Assembly (NCBI GenBank): GCA_964403525.1
Contig: CAYOGE010000014.1
Span: 13,516-77,515, forward strand
Source of the DNA: JAJTGZ01 sp964403525
GTDB taxonomy: Bacteria; Planctomycetota; Phycisphaerae; Phycisphaerales; UBA1924
Direction: 5' to 3'
DNA length: 64,000 nucleotides
The translations under genes were made by a program, and so were the position numbers. This document shows, piece by piece, positions 34,681-43,792 of this stretch. Under the pieces are notes generated by a model that was not told where the DNA came from, made no database searches, and was given only the letters and a program-made list of their open reading frames with translations. Each line of letters starts with the position of its first letter. Within the stretch, counting starts at the first letter, position 1.

Positions 34681-35185
34681 GATGCAGAGTTTGACTCCGC
34701 GGGCAGGGGAGCGGTTCGCCGGTTCTTTGGGCCCGGTAACGGGTTTGGGAGGGGCGCCCCCGCTGTAGGCGACCGTGTAGACGTCCTTAAGCCGGTTGGA
34801 GCCGTCGTAGCGGAAGAAGTTCCGCCCGTCGTTGGCGAGGTTGCCCGCGGCGTCGTAGGTGCGGGTAAAGGGCCAGCCGCTGACCTGCGCCGGGGTGCCG
34901 CCCGCGTCGGTCTGCCACCGCTGGGCCTGCCCCATGCGGCTGTTGGGAGACTGTGCGCAGCCGCCCTCACCCGGGAGCGAGAGGCCGTCGTTGGTCGCCC
35001 ACTCCGATTGGTCGCCGGGTGAGCGGGGCCGTTGATGCCAGAAAACGATTTAGAATCAGTCGCGCGCGACTGGCTCGTTGACTTCCGGTGTTCGCGCGCT
35101 CCGCTGCCGAACACACGGGGTTGCCGCCGGTGGTACCGCAGCCGCTTTCGGGTTCGGGAGGGGTTGATCAGGCCGCCGGAGGTTC
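34681..35185 (-). pseudogene. Orphan RHS fragment
   Basis: Reading on the minus strand, bases ~34750–34880 encode 'GWPFTRTYDAAGNLANDGRN', 'FRYDGSNRLKDVYTVAYSGG', nearly identical to residues encoded at ~37490–37610 in the large RHS gene. Further upstream (~35130–35160) 'ESGCGTTGG' matches 'ETGCGTTGA' of the same gene at ~37830–37860, in a different frame. A stop (TAA) lies in frame near 35050. The fragment is therefore a broken copy of the RHS core whose end runs straight into Cys-rich paralogue 1. Nucleotide similarity to the intact gene is high in the first part, pointing to recent duplication or recombination. Confidence 0.7.
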
Positions 35186-35329
35186 AAGGCTCAGCACGAC
35201 CGCCACGGCAAAGCGCCACCTCAGAGTCGATGCCACCCTGCCGTTTATGGACGATCCGCCGACGAAGAGTTCACGGCGTTGCGGGCCACGCGGGGATCAG
35301 TCCCTTTTTGCCCCGGCCACCCGCCGCTG
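35186..35329. other. Short gap after the immunity gene
   Basis: About 140 bases with no recognisable gene, repeat or terminator; possibly further decayed RHS sequence. Confidence 0.3.
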
Positions 35330-35647
35330 CTATGCCTTTGGACTTGTGGACGATTCCCCATCCCATGGATAGTTACGCGGAATGCTGCCTAGGCAATCAA
35401 AGACCTGCCAACCGTCGTCGCTCGACAGTTCTTCACACTCATAATCCCGAAGAACCTTTACCGTCAGTCCGATCGTGGAGATGAGAAAGGTCTCCATCGC
35501 TGCAGCACGCAGAAGTCGGTCTCGGCAGGTTGCCGTGCCCGTGAACAGATACTCTCCTCGCAAAGCTGGGTCCTCCGGGTGAGCTAGTTTACCCAGTCTG
35601 AGCACCCACTTCCTATCCGGACAGACTAGTAAATAAGTAATTCCCAC
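35330..35647 (-). CDS. Putative immunity protein of the RHS toxin
   Basis: 105 residues from GTG 35647 with GGAG 9 bases upstream. It begins 12 bases after the RHS stop, in the same direction, exactly where immunity genes of RHS/CDI toxins lie. The product is small, acidic in its second half (YECEELSSDDGWQVFD) and has no signal peptide, as expected of a cytoplasmic immunity protein that neutralises a nuclease. It resembles no family that I recognise. Its DNA is clearly less GC-rich than the surrounding genes, as is the toxin end of the RHS gene, so the two seem to have moved together. Immunity function is inferred from position and composition only. Confidence 0.55.
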   Translation of the reverse strand: MGITYLLVCPDRKWVLRLGKLAHPEDPALRGEYLFTGTATCRDRLLRAAAMETFLISTIGLTVKVLRDYECEELSSDDGWQVFDCLGSIPRNYPWDGESSTSPKA

Positions 35648-35659
35648 ATGTGAACTCCA

Positions 35660-38600
35660 TTAAGGCCGGGGAGCAGCCCAGTGAAGCGGGACCCCGTCTT
35701 TGACCAGAACCGTAACCTCCTCGAAGGGTGCCAGACGACCAGCGTTGAGATCCGCCCGGAGTGCTGCGACGGCGTTACCGCGAGTCAGCCCGGCAGCACG
35801 CCCGTCGATGAACACACGAGCAGCACCCTGTGCGCGGGCTTCACCAATATTAGCGCGAACAGCATTTTGACTCCCACTCCTCAGTGTTTTTAGTTCCCAC
35901 TCCACGCCGTTTACTAAGAAATCGACTCCTTGATTTCCACGATCGACGACCACATACCCCTGCCCAGCCAATTCACGACCAAAGGCAGTCTGCGCAGCGG
36001 CACCTTCGTATTTGGCTGCACCTTCCGCAGGCGCAATGTAGTGCCCTGCCCCAATAGCCTCAGAACACTGAGAAATCGCCCTGCCTTCTCGGGCAAGGAT
36101 GGCTTCTACTCGAGCTAGCTCTTGCGCGGTCAAAACCACGGCGCGACCTTCTTTACTCACCAGATAGGTATCTTGACCGGCCCTCACAAGTCGCATTCCT
36201 TCAGGAACGCCTCCAGCACCTACAGAGCCGGCGCCTTCCACATTCAAACCTGGCCATACTTCAAATAGAACTACAGTGACGGCAAGTGTCGCTACAACTG
36301 GCCCTGCCATACGGAAGTTATTGATGTCCCGACCGTGAGCCCGAATGGCTTCGTCCGCGCTCGTGTCACCATTGCCGATCAGGCCGTGCTGCTCAATGCC
36401 CCTTCTCACACCGGTTGATAGTTCGTCTGATCCGTCGCCGCTAAGCCAGCGGAAGACCGCACCGGCTGCGTCTGTAACAAATGTTCGTCGATCGTTTCCG
36501 TCGATCGCACGCCCGCCTACTGATAGCCCGAGGCTACCGAGATCGCCAAGTCCACCTCCCCAATAAGAAAGGTAATCGATACCGTGTTCCCACCAATCTT
36601 CTAACCCCTCCGGGTCATACCCCATCGAGTACTCGCCGCCGCAGTAGCGGTAGAGGTCCTGGTCGCCGGCGCCGAACCCCAGCGGGTCGTTCTGCATCCA
36701 GCGCCCTTCTCTGGGGTCGTAGACGCGGTGACGCACGTGGTACTTCTGCAGGTGGGCGTCGTACCAGTACCCACGCCAGCCGAAGCGGTTGTCGTAGCCG
36801 CCGTCACCGGGCGCGGCGCCGGGGATCAGCCCGTCACCCTGGCTCAGCTTCCAATTCCCCGTCAGCCCTACGTAACGGTCGAAGCTCTCGTAGAAGCGTG
36901 ACTCGTCGGTGCTGTCGATGGAGCCGTCGTGGTCCAGGTCAGCGCGGGGGTCGTAGTTGGCGCTTGAGGTGGCGAATGCCGCCAACGCCGCCTGGAAACG
37001 GCCTTCATCTTCCTTCTCCACCGTGCCGCTGAAGTCCACATCCGCCGCCGGGAACGCCTCGGGCCGGCCCGTCAGGCCGTAACGCACGCGCTCGACGATG
37101 CCGGACTTGGGGTGCACCAGCGCGGTGACGTCGCCCCTGAAGTCCTGCAGGTAGTAGAGGGTCTCGTCGAGCTCTCCATCGTCGTCGGTGTCCCGCCAGC
37201 GGATGGCCGGGCAGTCCAGGATGCCGCCCGAGGCGTCGTACCCCGTGCCCCTGAACCCCGTTGAGTTGTACCCGAAGAGCTGGTAGGGCTTGGCGCAGGG
37301 GGTTGAGGTCTCGGTGGGGTGGAGCTGGCGCCAGATGCCGATGGGCCGGCCGAGCACGTCGCGCGGGGTCCACTCGGTGTCCTCATCCGTCAGGTCGTTG
37401 TCGCCGTCGGTGTTGTAGATGCTGCGGACCTGGCGGCCGAGGGCGTCGTAATCGAAGTGGGCGATCTTGTTGCCGAGGATCTGCGTACCCCCGCTGTAGG
37501 CGACGGTGTAGACGTCCCTGAGCCGGTTGGAGCCGTCGTAGCGGAAGATGTTGCGGCCGTCGTTGGCGAGGTTCCCCGCCGCGTCGTAGGTGTTGGAGAA
37601 CGGCCACCCCGTCACGCTCTGCACCGAACTGCCGCCGACGGTCACGCGTTGATCCGAAGTGGACACCCGGCTGTTGAGCTGGAACGGGCTGCACTCTTCC
37701 GAGGCCATCACCACCGGGTGCTGCTGCCACTCGGCGCCGCCGGGGATCACCGGCGGGGTGCCGGGGTACGAGGGTGACAGCGGGTGGTCGACGTTGAAGC
37801 CGCCGCCCTGGGCCATCAGCCAGCCGCCGTTGGCGCCGGTGGTACCGCACCCGGTCTCGGGTGTTTGCCAACGGAACTCCGCTTCGCTGATTCCGGCGGG
37901 GGTGCTGGCTGGGCTTGTGTTTACGCCCGTTGGCGCGGTCCGCCCGTTCGTCCAGGCGCTCTCTGCCGGGCCTTTGGTCCACTTTGCCGCCTGGCCGGCG
38001 AGCCAGTAGATGGTCCTCCCCTCGCAATCATGGCGGAAGAACTCATCGTGACCGTGGACATCAAAGTCGGCGACCGGCGAGATGCCGCTGCCACCAAAGC
38101 TCGGGCTGGTGGCCGGGTCGAGCATCGAGCTGATGCGGCCGGAGAGCCACTTGATGTCCTGGTGCCCCTCGATGCCCAGCGGCCGTTGTGGGTCGGCCGC
38201 GACCGGCACCACGTTGATCGGTCGGCTCCAGAGGTCGTCGAGGATGCGGTGCTGCCAGTCGGGCGCGTAGCGCAGCATGGGGATGTAGCCGCCGCTGGTG
38301 CCGCCGCTGCCGGTGGTGCCATCTCCGGCGGGCGCAACCTGGGTGGGGAGCATGAGCCACTTGTCGTAACCCCCCTCAGTGGCCGCGGGCATCGACCGGC
38401 GCATCGGCATCGCGACGCCGACATAGTCGTAGAGGCTGATGGGCACGCTGAAGGGGTCGCCGAGCGGGCCATCACCCTCGTAGATGCCCTTTGTTCGTCC
38501 CATCGCCCAGTCGAGGCGCGGGTCTGTCAGCAGGCTGCCCGCGCCGCCTGCGCCATCGGGGAACATGGTGGTGCCGTCGGTGTCGGCGGGGTTGGGGAAG

Positions 38601-41600
38601 TAGGCCATCCCCATCACCTTGCCCGCGGGGAGGTTCTGGCGCACCAGGCGCGGCCCCTGCCACGGGGTGAGCGTTCCCGGGCCGATATCGACCTTCTGGG
38701 CTGGCGTGCCTTCGCGCTCGAAGCCGCAGACCAGCCAGCCGTCGGTGGGCATGCCCTCGCCCGAGCAACCGCTGGGGTACATGCCGTTGTAGCGTTGCTT
38801 GTACTCGCCGAGCATGCCGAAGCGGTCGTAGGTGAACGCGTGCTCATCGTCATACGTTGACGGGGTGCCGCCGAACGTTCCGAGCCAATGCCTGATGACC
38901 TTGGGCCGGCCGAGGTAGTCGTACTCAGTGGTCCCGTGGTCCCACGGCTTGGCCTGATCGCCCGAGGGTTTGATCACCTCCGTCGGGTAGCCGCCGCGGC
39001 TCCAGTAGATGTGATCGGCGGGGTTGCCGGTGGCGGCGGCGCCGTCGCCGAAGTTAGACTTGCGGTAGGCGTGGTTGTAACGACGCAGCAGGCGGCCGAT
39101 GTCGTCGTAGGCGAACCAGTCGGCGTCGTCGGTGCCATCGGACTTTGCCGCATGCCATCCAAGGTCGGGAGACTCGCCGATGGGGCGGTTGATCCAGAGC
39201 AGGCGGTTGTTGTCGTTGGGGGGCGGGGGGGCGGTCGGGTCACCGATGTTCCAAGGGAGTGGGCCACCACCAAACGGTGGGTAGTCGGGGTACCCGAAGC
39301 TGGAGTCTTTGGGGCAGGAGCCGGATACTGGGCAGAAATCAAGCGGCTGAAGGGGATTGAACTGAACGCCAGGCTCGGACGAGTTCATGTCCGGGTCGCA
39401 CCGGAACATCCGCTCGAGCTTCAGGCGGCCCTTGTCAAACTCGCGAATGGTGCGGTCGGCGGTGTTGCAGCACGCGCCGGTCCCTTCATACGGGATCTGA
39501 TCGTCTGGCAACTCGGGCAGCCCGATGAGCGTTGGGCTCACGTGCTGCTTGAAGACCATGCTCTGCACGCGCTGGCCTGCGGCGTCGGCGTACTGCGCAG
39601 TGACCTGCCGATCACCCGATGACCAATCGGTGAACTGCGTCTTGCAGAGCATGCGGCGCGGGTCGTACTCGAGCTCGGTCTCCTTGAACGGCCAGTGGCC
39701 GCCTGTGCCCGGGAACACATCGGTGGTGCCGCAGTTCGCCCCGCAGCAGACGGCCTCAAACGGTGTGGCGTGCCGGAGCGGGTCGCCGAAGTCGCGCAGG
39801 CGGAAAGGGACGTCAAGGAACCGGTCGTAGTCGGTGGTCTTCACCTGCATCAGCAACTGCGATGGCGAGAGACCCGATGCACTCCATTGCAGCTTGCTGC
39901 CGTCGGGCGGGTTGACGCCGAGCCACCCGCCGATGGACGTGTTGGGGATGCTCAGCAGCGGGCCGCGCGCGGGCGGTGCCGACCCGGTCAGCACGACACC
40001 GGCCGAGCTGACGTTCGGCGTGCCGCGCTGGGCGGAGACGGTTGCGATGACGTGCCGGTGGTTGGCGTCGTAGTAGGTGTTCGTCTGCGAGATGACGACC
40101 TGGCTGGCGAGATTGCCGCTGACGGCCTCGGACATGCTCACGATGCCGCCGGTCCAGTCTGAGGTAACGACGGCGACGGACTTCTGGCGGCAGAGACGGT
40201 CGTTGGCGATCATCGTTGACGATGTGCCCTCGACGAACTTGAGCGCCCCGTTGGCGCCGCGGTAGTAGTTCGTGCGCACCGTGTCGGCGCTGCTCAACGC
40301 GCTCGCTGCGCCGCTGCTCGGATCAACGGCGAAGTTGGCCATCTGGTAGACCCTGCCGAGCTCGTCGTAGAACGACTTGGCGTACTTCTTCCGGAAGCCG
40401 ACGGTGGATGAGCCTGCGCCGACATCGACCGATGCTGCGTTCCATGCCGCAAGAACGCCGTCGAAGCCCGCGGCCTCGATCGGGCGGCCGAGGTTGTCGA
40501 CCGTTGAGGCCAGGAACGGGCCTTCGTCGCTCCAGATGTTGATCGGGTTGCCGAGCGGGTCATAACGGACGTACGAGTGGATGTCGTTGACACCGCCGAA
40601 CGTGCCCGAGGGGTGCTGCCAGACTTGGGTGACGCGGCCGCTGGCGCCCGCGACGTTCAGCAATGCGCTGGAGCCGTTGTAGGTGGTGCCGTCGTAGATC
40701 ACCGAGCTGACCGGGCGCATGTTCGGCGCCGGGGTTGTGCCGCTCTCGACCGTGCCGCGCTCGTGCCGGACGACGCGCCCGAGCACGTCGAAGCGGTAGC
40801 GGTCGATCGTGTTGGTAATGTCCTGTTCGCGCTCGACCAGGCCCATGCCGTTGTAGCTCGTCAGCGACCGGTCGAAGTGGTGGTTGTTGCCGGAATCGTT
40901 GATCGTGCCCAGGCCGGTGTCTGGAACGGCGGTGTAACGCCGTGCCTCGACCACTCGCGATCCATCCCGAGAGGCGACCAGCACCGACAGCGAAACCAGC
41001 TTCGGCAGCCCTGCGCTGTTGGTGTCCTGCACGACATCGGTGAGGTGCTGCGGCGAGAACGTTGACGGCTCCGTCAGCCACGTGCGGGGTGCGTTGGTCG
41101 TCCAGAACCGTGAGGGGTGCGAGGTATCCCGAACAGTGGTCGGATCAGACGGCGAGATCAGGCCGCTCTCCTCGACGACGCCGAGGTGGTTGACGACCGA
41201 CGCCGAGAACGGGCCGTAGTAGGCGGGCGTGGACTCAGGATCGACGGCCGGAACGTCGATGCGGACGATGCGGCGGTCGGACAGGCGCGTGTAGTAAGTC
41301 TGAGATGTGTGCGGCTCGGAGGTCGATTCCGCGTTGGACGTTGTCTGCACGACGCGCCCGAGAGCGTCGCGCCCGTAGACGGTCTGCACACCGTATGGCG
41401 TGCTCTCGCCACCGATCGCGGTCGGCGTCGGCATGTCACCCGAGGGGAGGTCTGCATACGCGGTGAAGTTGGTGGATGTGAACGCCGGGGCATCGGTCGT
41501 CTGCCGGAGCAGCAGGCCGGTCGCGGCGTCGTAATCGCTGGCGTCGAGCCGGCCGTTGGGCATCTTCGTGACGATCGGCTGGCCCAGGTGGTTGAGCCAC

Positions 41601-43648
41601 GTCTTGCGCGTGTTGCTGGTCCCCGTGCCGTTGTGCGCGGCGATCACCGCGGGCGGCGTGGTCAGCACGGTTCGCGGGACCAGCGTCGCGGGGGACCCCC
41701 ACCATCCGTAGGTGTAGGCCGTTTCGTTGAACGAATCGGCGGTGTTGTAGCTGGTTGTCGCAACCGGGTACACGCGCGAGGCGCTCACGACGGGGCGGCG
41801 GACTTTCACCGCGGGTGTGCCTGTCCCGACGGTAACCTCTTGCAGCGAGAGCCCCGACCATGTCACGTAGTTCGTTGCGGCGTAGGGTGTCCCCATGCCG
41901 ACACCCGCCCCACGGCGAACGCCGTACACAAGGCCGTCGAGGCCTGCGCCCGACCCGTGACGCTCAAAGTACGTGACGAGCCCATCGGTTGCGCTCGTCG
42001 AATAGCTGCCGCGAGTGGAGTTGGCGGCGGTGTGGTTGTACGCCGAGCAATTCGCCGGCGCGTGGACGGCCTTGAGGCGGTTGGCCGAGTCGCGCACAAC
42101 ACCGGTTACCCAGAACTTCGGCGAACCGCTTGACGAAGGATCGATGTCGCTGGCGACGCTGTGAAGCGGTTGGCCGAGGGCATCGAAGTACTGCGTGAGC
42201 CAGACGCTGCCGCTTGCTTCGGCCGGGGAGGCGAGGTCGTCGCCCGCGTAGCGGCTGAATTGCGGGAGTTTGACGACCGCCCGTGATTGCCAAGGGGCGG
42301 GCGGAGTGAAACTCCCGTTTCCTTCGAACGCGAACTGGTGCATCCCCGCCGGCTGACCGTTGTTGCCATCCATCCCCGCGAACCACGCCGACTCGACCTG
42401 GATGGACGTACCAGACGTCGCGTACGCGGCACGGAATTCAGCGTACGAGTTCAGCGCCGTTGCGAGGGTTGTCGCGTTGGCGTTCCAAGCGACCGGCGTA
42501 CTGCCAGCGTTGGCGAGGTACGCACGGGTTCCCTCATAGCCAAGAACGAGCTTCAGGCGACTGCCGGAGGCGTAATAGAAGCGGTTCTCTCGGATGTCCT
42601 CGATTGCGCCGCTGCTGCCCGCCGCGGGGAACGAGGTCGGGAGCGTAATCTGTACGCGGGCGAGGTCACCTGAGGCACCGTTATCGCCCACGGTGTACCC
42701 GCTCTGGCCGTAGTACGCGTACTCCACGGTGGCGATCGTCGTTGTCGTTCCGCTGACGGTCTTGGTCGCCACAACGGAGGTCAACCGATCGACACCCCCC
42801 ACAGTCGCGTAGCTGTACGTGAACTTTCGGCCGGCTGAATCCCACGCCGCGACGATGTGACCGTTGGCGTAGCCAACGGTCGCCGCAGTGAGGGGTTTTT
42901 CTTTGTTCCCTACATACGCAACCTCTTCGCTCCCGCTGGTGGTTCCCTTGCAGACGGTGTACTTCCACACCTGTCCAGCTGCGCCGCTGGCGCTGAGTTG
43001 TGACTCAAAGCCGAAGAACACGATCTCGTTCCCCGCCTGGTCGCGGAGCTTGAAGACCTGCACGTGCTCAGTGTCAAAGTCGGCGGTTTCTATCGACAGC
43101 ACGCCGCCCGCCCCGTTTGTGCCGGCGAAGTGATCGGTCGAGTCGATCCGCTTGAACTCGACAAAGGCGTTCGCGGCATAGAACAGGTGGATGACGTCGC
43201 TGCTCGGCTGGGCAATCGAAGGCTGCGAGGCCTGGAACCAGTTGTTCCCCTGCATCCCCGCGCTGACATAACCGCCCGTCTGGGCGCTGCCGTACGAGGT
43301 GCCGATCGGCCAGGAGGCATAGGCCGGGAGCACGAGTTGGATATCGCTGTAGACCACCCCCCCTGTTGCCAGATCGACCGGCCCGAAGTACCGCGACCCG
43401 ACCTCGTCTACGGCCGCGGGATCTGCGTTCAACGCCCATCCAAACGGTGACGACACTCGCAGAGCGCCGCTCGCGGTTACTCCCCGCTGCACCGCGTCAA
43501 GCTGAAGTGCCTGCGCACCGGTCGCAGTTGCTGCCTGCTGCAGCAACCCTGTATCAATGTTCAGCAGCGTCGGCTGGTCTGCAAGAGCCCCGCGGCACAA
43601 AAATACCAGAAAAGTCGCCAACAACGCACGGATCGCACGCACACGCAT
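35660..43648 (-). CDS. Giant secreted RHS-repeat protein with nuclease-like C-terminal toxin
   Basis: 2662 residues from ATG 43648 (AGGAGA ribosome binding site). The N-terminus (MRVRAIRALLATFLVFLCRGALA) is a Sec signal peptide. The long body has RHS/YD repeats (for example 'DVLGRVVRHE', 'YDALGRQVRSIY', 'DYLGRPKVIRHW'). Near residues 2200–2250 are two Ca-binding, dockerin-like loops (DFSGTVEKEDE, DLDHDGSIDSTDE). The RHS-associated core ends with 'YHVRHRVYDPREGRWMQNDPLGF' and 'YRYCGGEYSMGYDPEG' (~2330–2350). The variable C-terminus (~310 residues) ends in a domain with V-D-F…E-W-E-L-K (bases 35885–35932), the D…E-x-K pattern of PD-(D/E)xK nucleases, closest in style to CdiA-type tRNase toxins. 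GC content drops sharply at about base 36600, the core/toxin boundary. Toxin activity is inference. Confidence 0.8.
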   Translation of the reverse strand: MRVRAIRALLATFLVFLCRGALADQPTLLNIDTGLLQQAATATGAQALQLDAVQRGVTASGALRVSSPFGWALNADPAAVDEVGSRYFGPVDLATGGVVYSDIQLVLPAYASWPIGTSYGSAQTGGYVSAGMQGNNWFQASQPSIAQPSSDVIHLFYAANAFVEFKRIDSTDHFAGTNGAGGVLSIETADFDTEHVQVFKLRDQAGNEIVFFGFESQLSASGAAGQVWKYTVCKGTTSGSEEVAYVGNKEKPLTAATVGYANGHIVAAWDSAGRKFTYSYATVGGVDRLTSVVATKTVSGTTTTIATVEYAYYGQSGYTVGDNGASGDLARVQITLPTSFPAAGSSGAIEDIRENRFYYASGSRLKLVLGYEGTRAYLANAGSTPVAWNANATTLATALNSYAEFRAAYATSGTSIQVESAWFAGMDGNNGQPAGMHQFAFEGNGSFTPPAPWQSRAVVKLPQFSRYAGDDLASPAEASGSVWLTQYFDALGQPLHSVASDIDPSSSGSPKFWVTGVVRDSANRLKAVHAPANCSAYNHTAANSTRGSYSTSATDGLVTYFERHGSGAGLDGLVYGVRRGAGVGMGTPYAATNYVTWSGLSLQEVTVGTGTPAVKVRRPVVSASRVYPVATTSYNTADSFNETAYTYGWWGSPATLVPRTVLTTPPAVIAAHNGTGTSNTRKTWLNHLGQPIVTKMPNGRLDASDYDAATGLLLRQTTDAPAFTSTNFTAYADLPSGDMPTPTAIGGESTPYGVQTVYGRDALGRVVQTTSNAESTSEPHTSQTYYTRLSDRRIVRIDVPAVDPESTPAYYGPFSASVVNHLGVVEESGLISPSDPTTVRDTSHPSRFWTTNAPRTWLTEPSTFSPQHLTDVVQDTNSAGLPKLVSLSVLVASRDGSRVVEARRYTAVPDTGLGTINDSGNNHHFDRSLTSYNGMGLVEREQDITNTIDRYRFDVLGRVVRHERGTVESGTTPAPNMRPVSSVIYDGTTYNGSSALLNVAGASGRVTQVWQHPSGTFGGVNDIHSYVRYDPLGNPINIWSDEGPFLASTVDNLGRPIEAAGFDGVLAAWNAASVDVGAGSSTVGFRKKYAKSFYDELGRVYQMANFAVDPSSGAASALSSADTVRTNYYRGANGALKFVEGTSSTMIANDRLCRQKSVAVVTSDWTGGIVSMSEAVSGNLASQVVISQTNTYYDANHRHVIATVSAQRGTPNVSSAGVVLTGSAPPARGPLLSIPNTSIGGWLGVNPPDGSKLQWSASGLSPSQLLMQVKTTDYDRFLDVPFRLRDFGDPLRHATPFEAVCCGANCGTTDVFPGTGGHWPFKETELEYDPRRMLCKTQFTDWSSGDRQVTAQYADAAGQRVQSMVFKQHVSPTLIGLPELPDDQIPYEGTGACCNTADRTIREFDKGRLKLERMFRCDPDMNSSEPGVQFNPLQPLDFCPVSGSCPKDSSFGYPDYPPFGGGPLPWNIGDPTAPPPPNDNNRLLWINRPIGESPDLGWHAAKSDGTDDADWFAYDDIGRLLRRYNHAYRKSNFGDGAAATGNPADHIYWSRGGYPTEVIKPSGDQAKPWDHGTTEYDYLGRPKVIRHWLGTFGGTPSTYDDEHAFTYDRFGMLGEYKQRYNGMYPSGCSGEGMPTDGWLVCGFEREGTPAQKVDIGPGTLTPWQGPRLVRQNLPAGKVMGMAYFPNPADTDGTTMFPDGAGGAGSLLTDPRLDWAMGRTKGIYEGDGPLGDPFSVPISLYDYVGVAMPMRRSMPAATEGGYDKWLMLPTQVAPAGDGTTGSGGTSGGYIPMLRYAPDWQHRILDDLWSRPINVVPVAADPQRPLGIEGHQDIKWLSGRISSMLDPATSPSFGGSGISPVADFDVHGHDEFFRHDCEGRTIYWLAGQAAKWTKGPAESAWTNGRTAPTGVNTSPASTPAGISEAEFRWQTPETGCGTTGANGGWLMAQGGGFNVDHPLSPSYPGTPPVIPGGAEWQQHPVVMASEECSPFQLNSRVSTSDQRVTVGGSSVQSVTGWPFSNTYDAAGNLANDGRNIFRYDGSNRLRDVYTVAYSGGTQILGNKIAHFDYDALGRQVRSIYNTDGDNDLTDEDTEWTPRDVLGRPIGIWRQLHPTETSTPCAKPYQLFGYNSTGFRGTGYDASGGILDCPAIRWRDTDDDGELDETLYYLQDFRGDVTALVHPKSGIVERVRYGLTGRPEAFPAADVDFSGTVEKEDEGRFQAALAAFATSSANYDPRADLDHDGSIDSTDESRFYESFDRYVGLTGNWKLSQGDGLIPGAAPGDGGYDNRFGWRGYWYDAHLQKYHVRHRVYDPREGRWMQNDPLGFGAGDQDLYRYCGGEYSMGYDPEGLEDWWEHGIDYLSYWGGGLGDLGSLGLSVGGRAIDGNDRRTFVTDAAGAVFRWLSGDGSDELSTGVRRGIEQHGLIGNGDTSADEAIRAHGRDINNFRMAGPVVATLAVTVVLFEVWPGLNVEGAGSVGAGGVPEGMRLVRAGQDTYLVSKEGRAVVLTAQELARVEAILAREGRAISQCSEAIGAGHYIAPAEGAAKYEGAAAQTAFGRELAGQGYVVVDRGNQGVDFLVNGVEWELKTLRSGSQNAVRANIGEARAQGAARVFIDGRAAGLTRGNAVAALRADLNAGRLAPFEEVTVLVKDGVPLHWAAPRP

Positions 43649-43792
43649 AAAAGTCTCCTGACCGAATGCGGGCGGAGTCTGCCAAAGTCGTATAGCGCTT
43701 TTCAAGTTACAAAGTTATCCACATCTCCCCAACCGCCCTAGTTGCAAACCACTGACCCACTACGTAGTCTGTGCCTCAACGGAGTCATTCGC
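43649..43792. other. Divergent promoter region between RHS and secretion operon
   Basis: 144 bases with lower GC than the neighbourhood. On the minus strand TATACG near 43687–43692 is a candidate -10 for RHS. On the + strand TAGTCT near 43765 is a weak candidate for the secretion operon. No operator was recognised. Confidence 0.4.

Noticed and set aside
34075..34935. A fused RHS–membrane protein gene starting at 34935
   Set aside because: The frame is open, but the other three paralogues start at the position equal to ATG 34680, and the upstream part is a broken RHS copy. The alternative is kept as a finding to test.
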